A stretch of DNA of 64,000 bases. Source: Pseudomonas sp. HR96 (GTDB lineage Bacteria; Pseudomonadota; Gammaproteobacteria; Pseudomonadales; Pseudomonadaceae). Of the stretch, positions 64,000 through 64,000 are shown piece after piece. The position numbers were made by a program, and so were the translations under genes. Every line of letters begins with the position of its first letter. Position 1 is the first letter of the stretch. The notes under the pieces are model-generated. The model saw nothing but the letters and a program-made list of their open reading frames with translations. It did not search any database and had not been told where the DNA came from. The stretch lies in the NCBI RefSeq assembly GCF_034059295.1, contig NZ_CP139142.1, positions 62,001 to 126,000 of the forward strand, read 5' to 3'.

Positions 64000-64000
64000 T

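Noticed and set aside
1-64000. tRNA or rRNA genes
   Set aside because: I saw no sequence with tRNA arms or rRNA conserved blocks on either strand. A dedicated scan could confirm this.

Overview
The window reads as an accessory replicon, most likely a large plasmid, of a Pseudomonas species close to the syringae, fluorescens and putida groups. The reasons are a repA-like gene, a nine-copy palindromic array and a parAB operon at the left end, an MvaT/Pmr-type nucleoid protein, a KfrA-type coiled-coil DNA-binding protein, IS5 and IS3 remnants, and Pseudomonas-type LOV kinase, bacteriophytochrome and fluoride riboswitch sequences. The species and the megaplasmid assignment are inference from gene families.

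Layout. 1-1.7 kb: two decayed genes, one of them PAPS-reductase-like. 1.8-7.1 kb: replication and partition (repA, palindrome array, parB, parA, small unknowns). 7.4-14.1 kb: an IS5 fragment, a decayed receiver/LOV-kinase pair, a Bug-type binding protein, mvaT, a DUF7831-like gene, a GntR regulator, and fragments of esterase and integrase genes. 14.2-24.5 kb: a GGDEF-EAL protein, a full integrase plus partner module, a broken fluoride exporter behind an intact-looking fluoride riboswitch, an IS3 remnant, an antitoxin with a broken toxin, and a chemoreceptor. 24.6-32.9 kb: a second set of the same modules (truncated mvaT, DUF7831-like gene, c-di-GMP proteins, integrase with a nonsense codon). 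33.1-42.4 kb: a light-signalling island (receiver, LOV histidine kinase, receiver, bacteriophytochrome, receiver, hybrid kinase). 42.6-46.9 kb: small regulators, a GFA protein, an esterase and an integrase remnant. 47.0-53.7 kb: glgX, a third integrase plus partner module, kfrA and two small genes. 53.7-63 kb: a cyoABCD operon, a gcd fragment, a ClC channel, a DUF2254 protein and nhaA. 63-64 kb: an EAL fragment and a receiver gene cut by the window edge.

The dominant pattern is modularity. A tyrosine recombinase, usually coupled to a 215-aa partner of unknown function, occurs three times as a near-full gene and as at least six decayed fragments, all but one small piece in the same orientation, each beside different cargo (c-di-GMP enzymes, esterase, glgX, fluoride exporter, regulators). 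The integrase cores are almost identical while their ends diverge, which suggests gene conversion. A repeated element of two inverted DnaA-box-like 9-mers separated by 17 bp lies next to several of these modules. Many cargo genes exist as an intact copy plus decayed copies.

Functionally the intact cargo is about environmental sensing (blue and red light, c-di-GMP, chemotaxis), ion and pH stress (ClC, NhaA, DUF2254) and respiration (bo3 oxidase). The most notable items for follow-up are the exact 72-bp palindromic array next to parB and the recurring integrase/partner module with its associated repeat.
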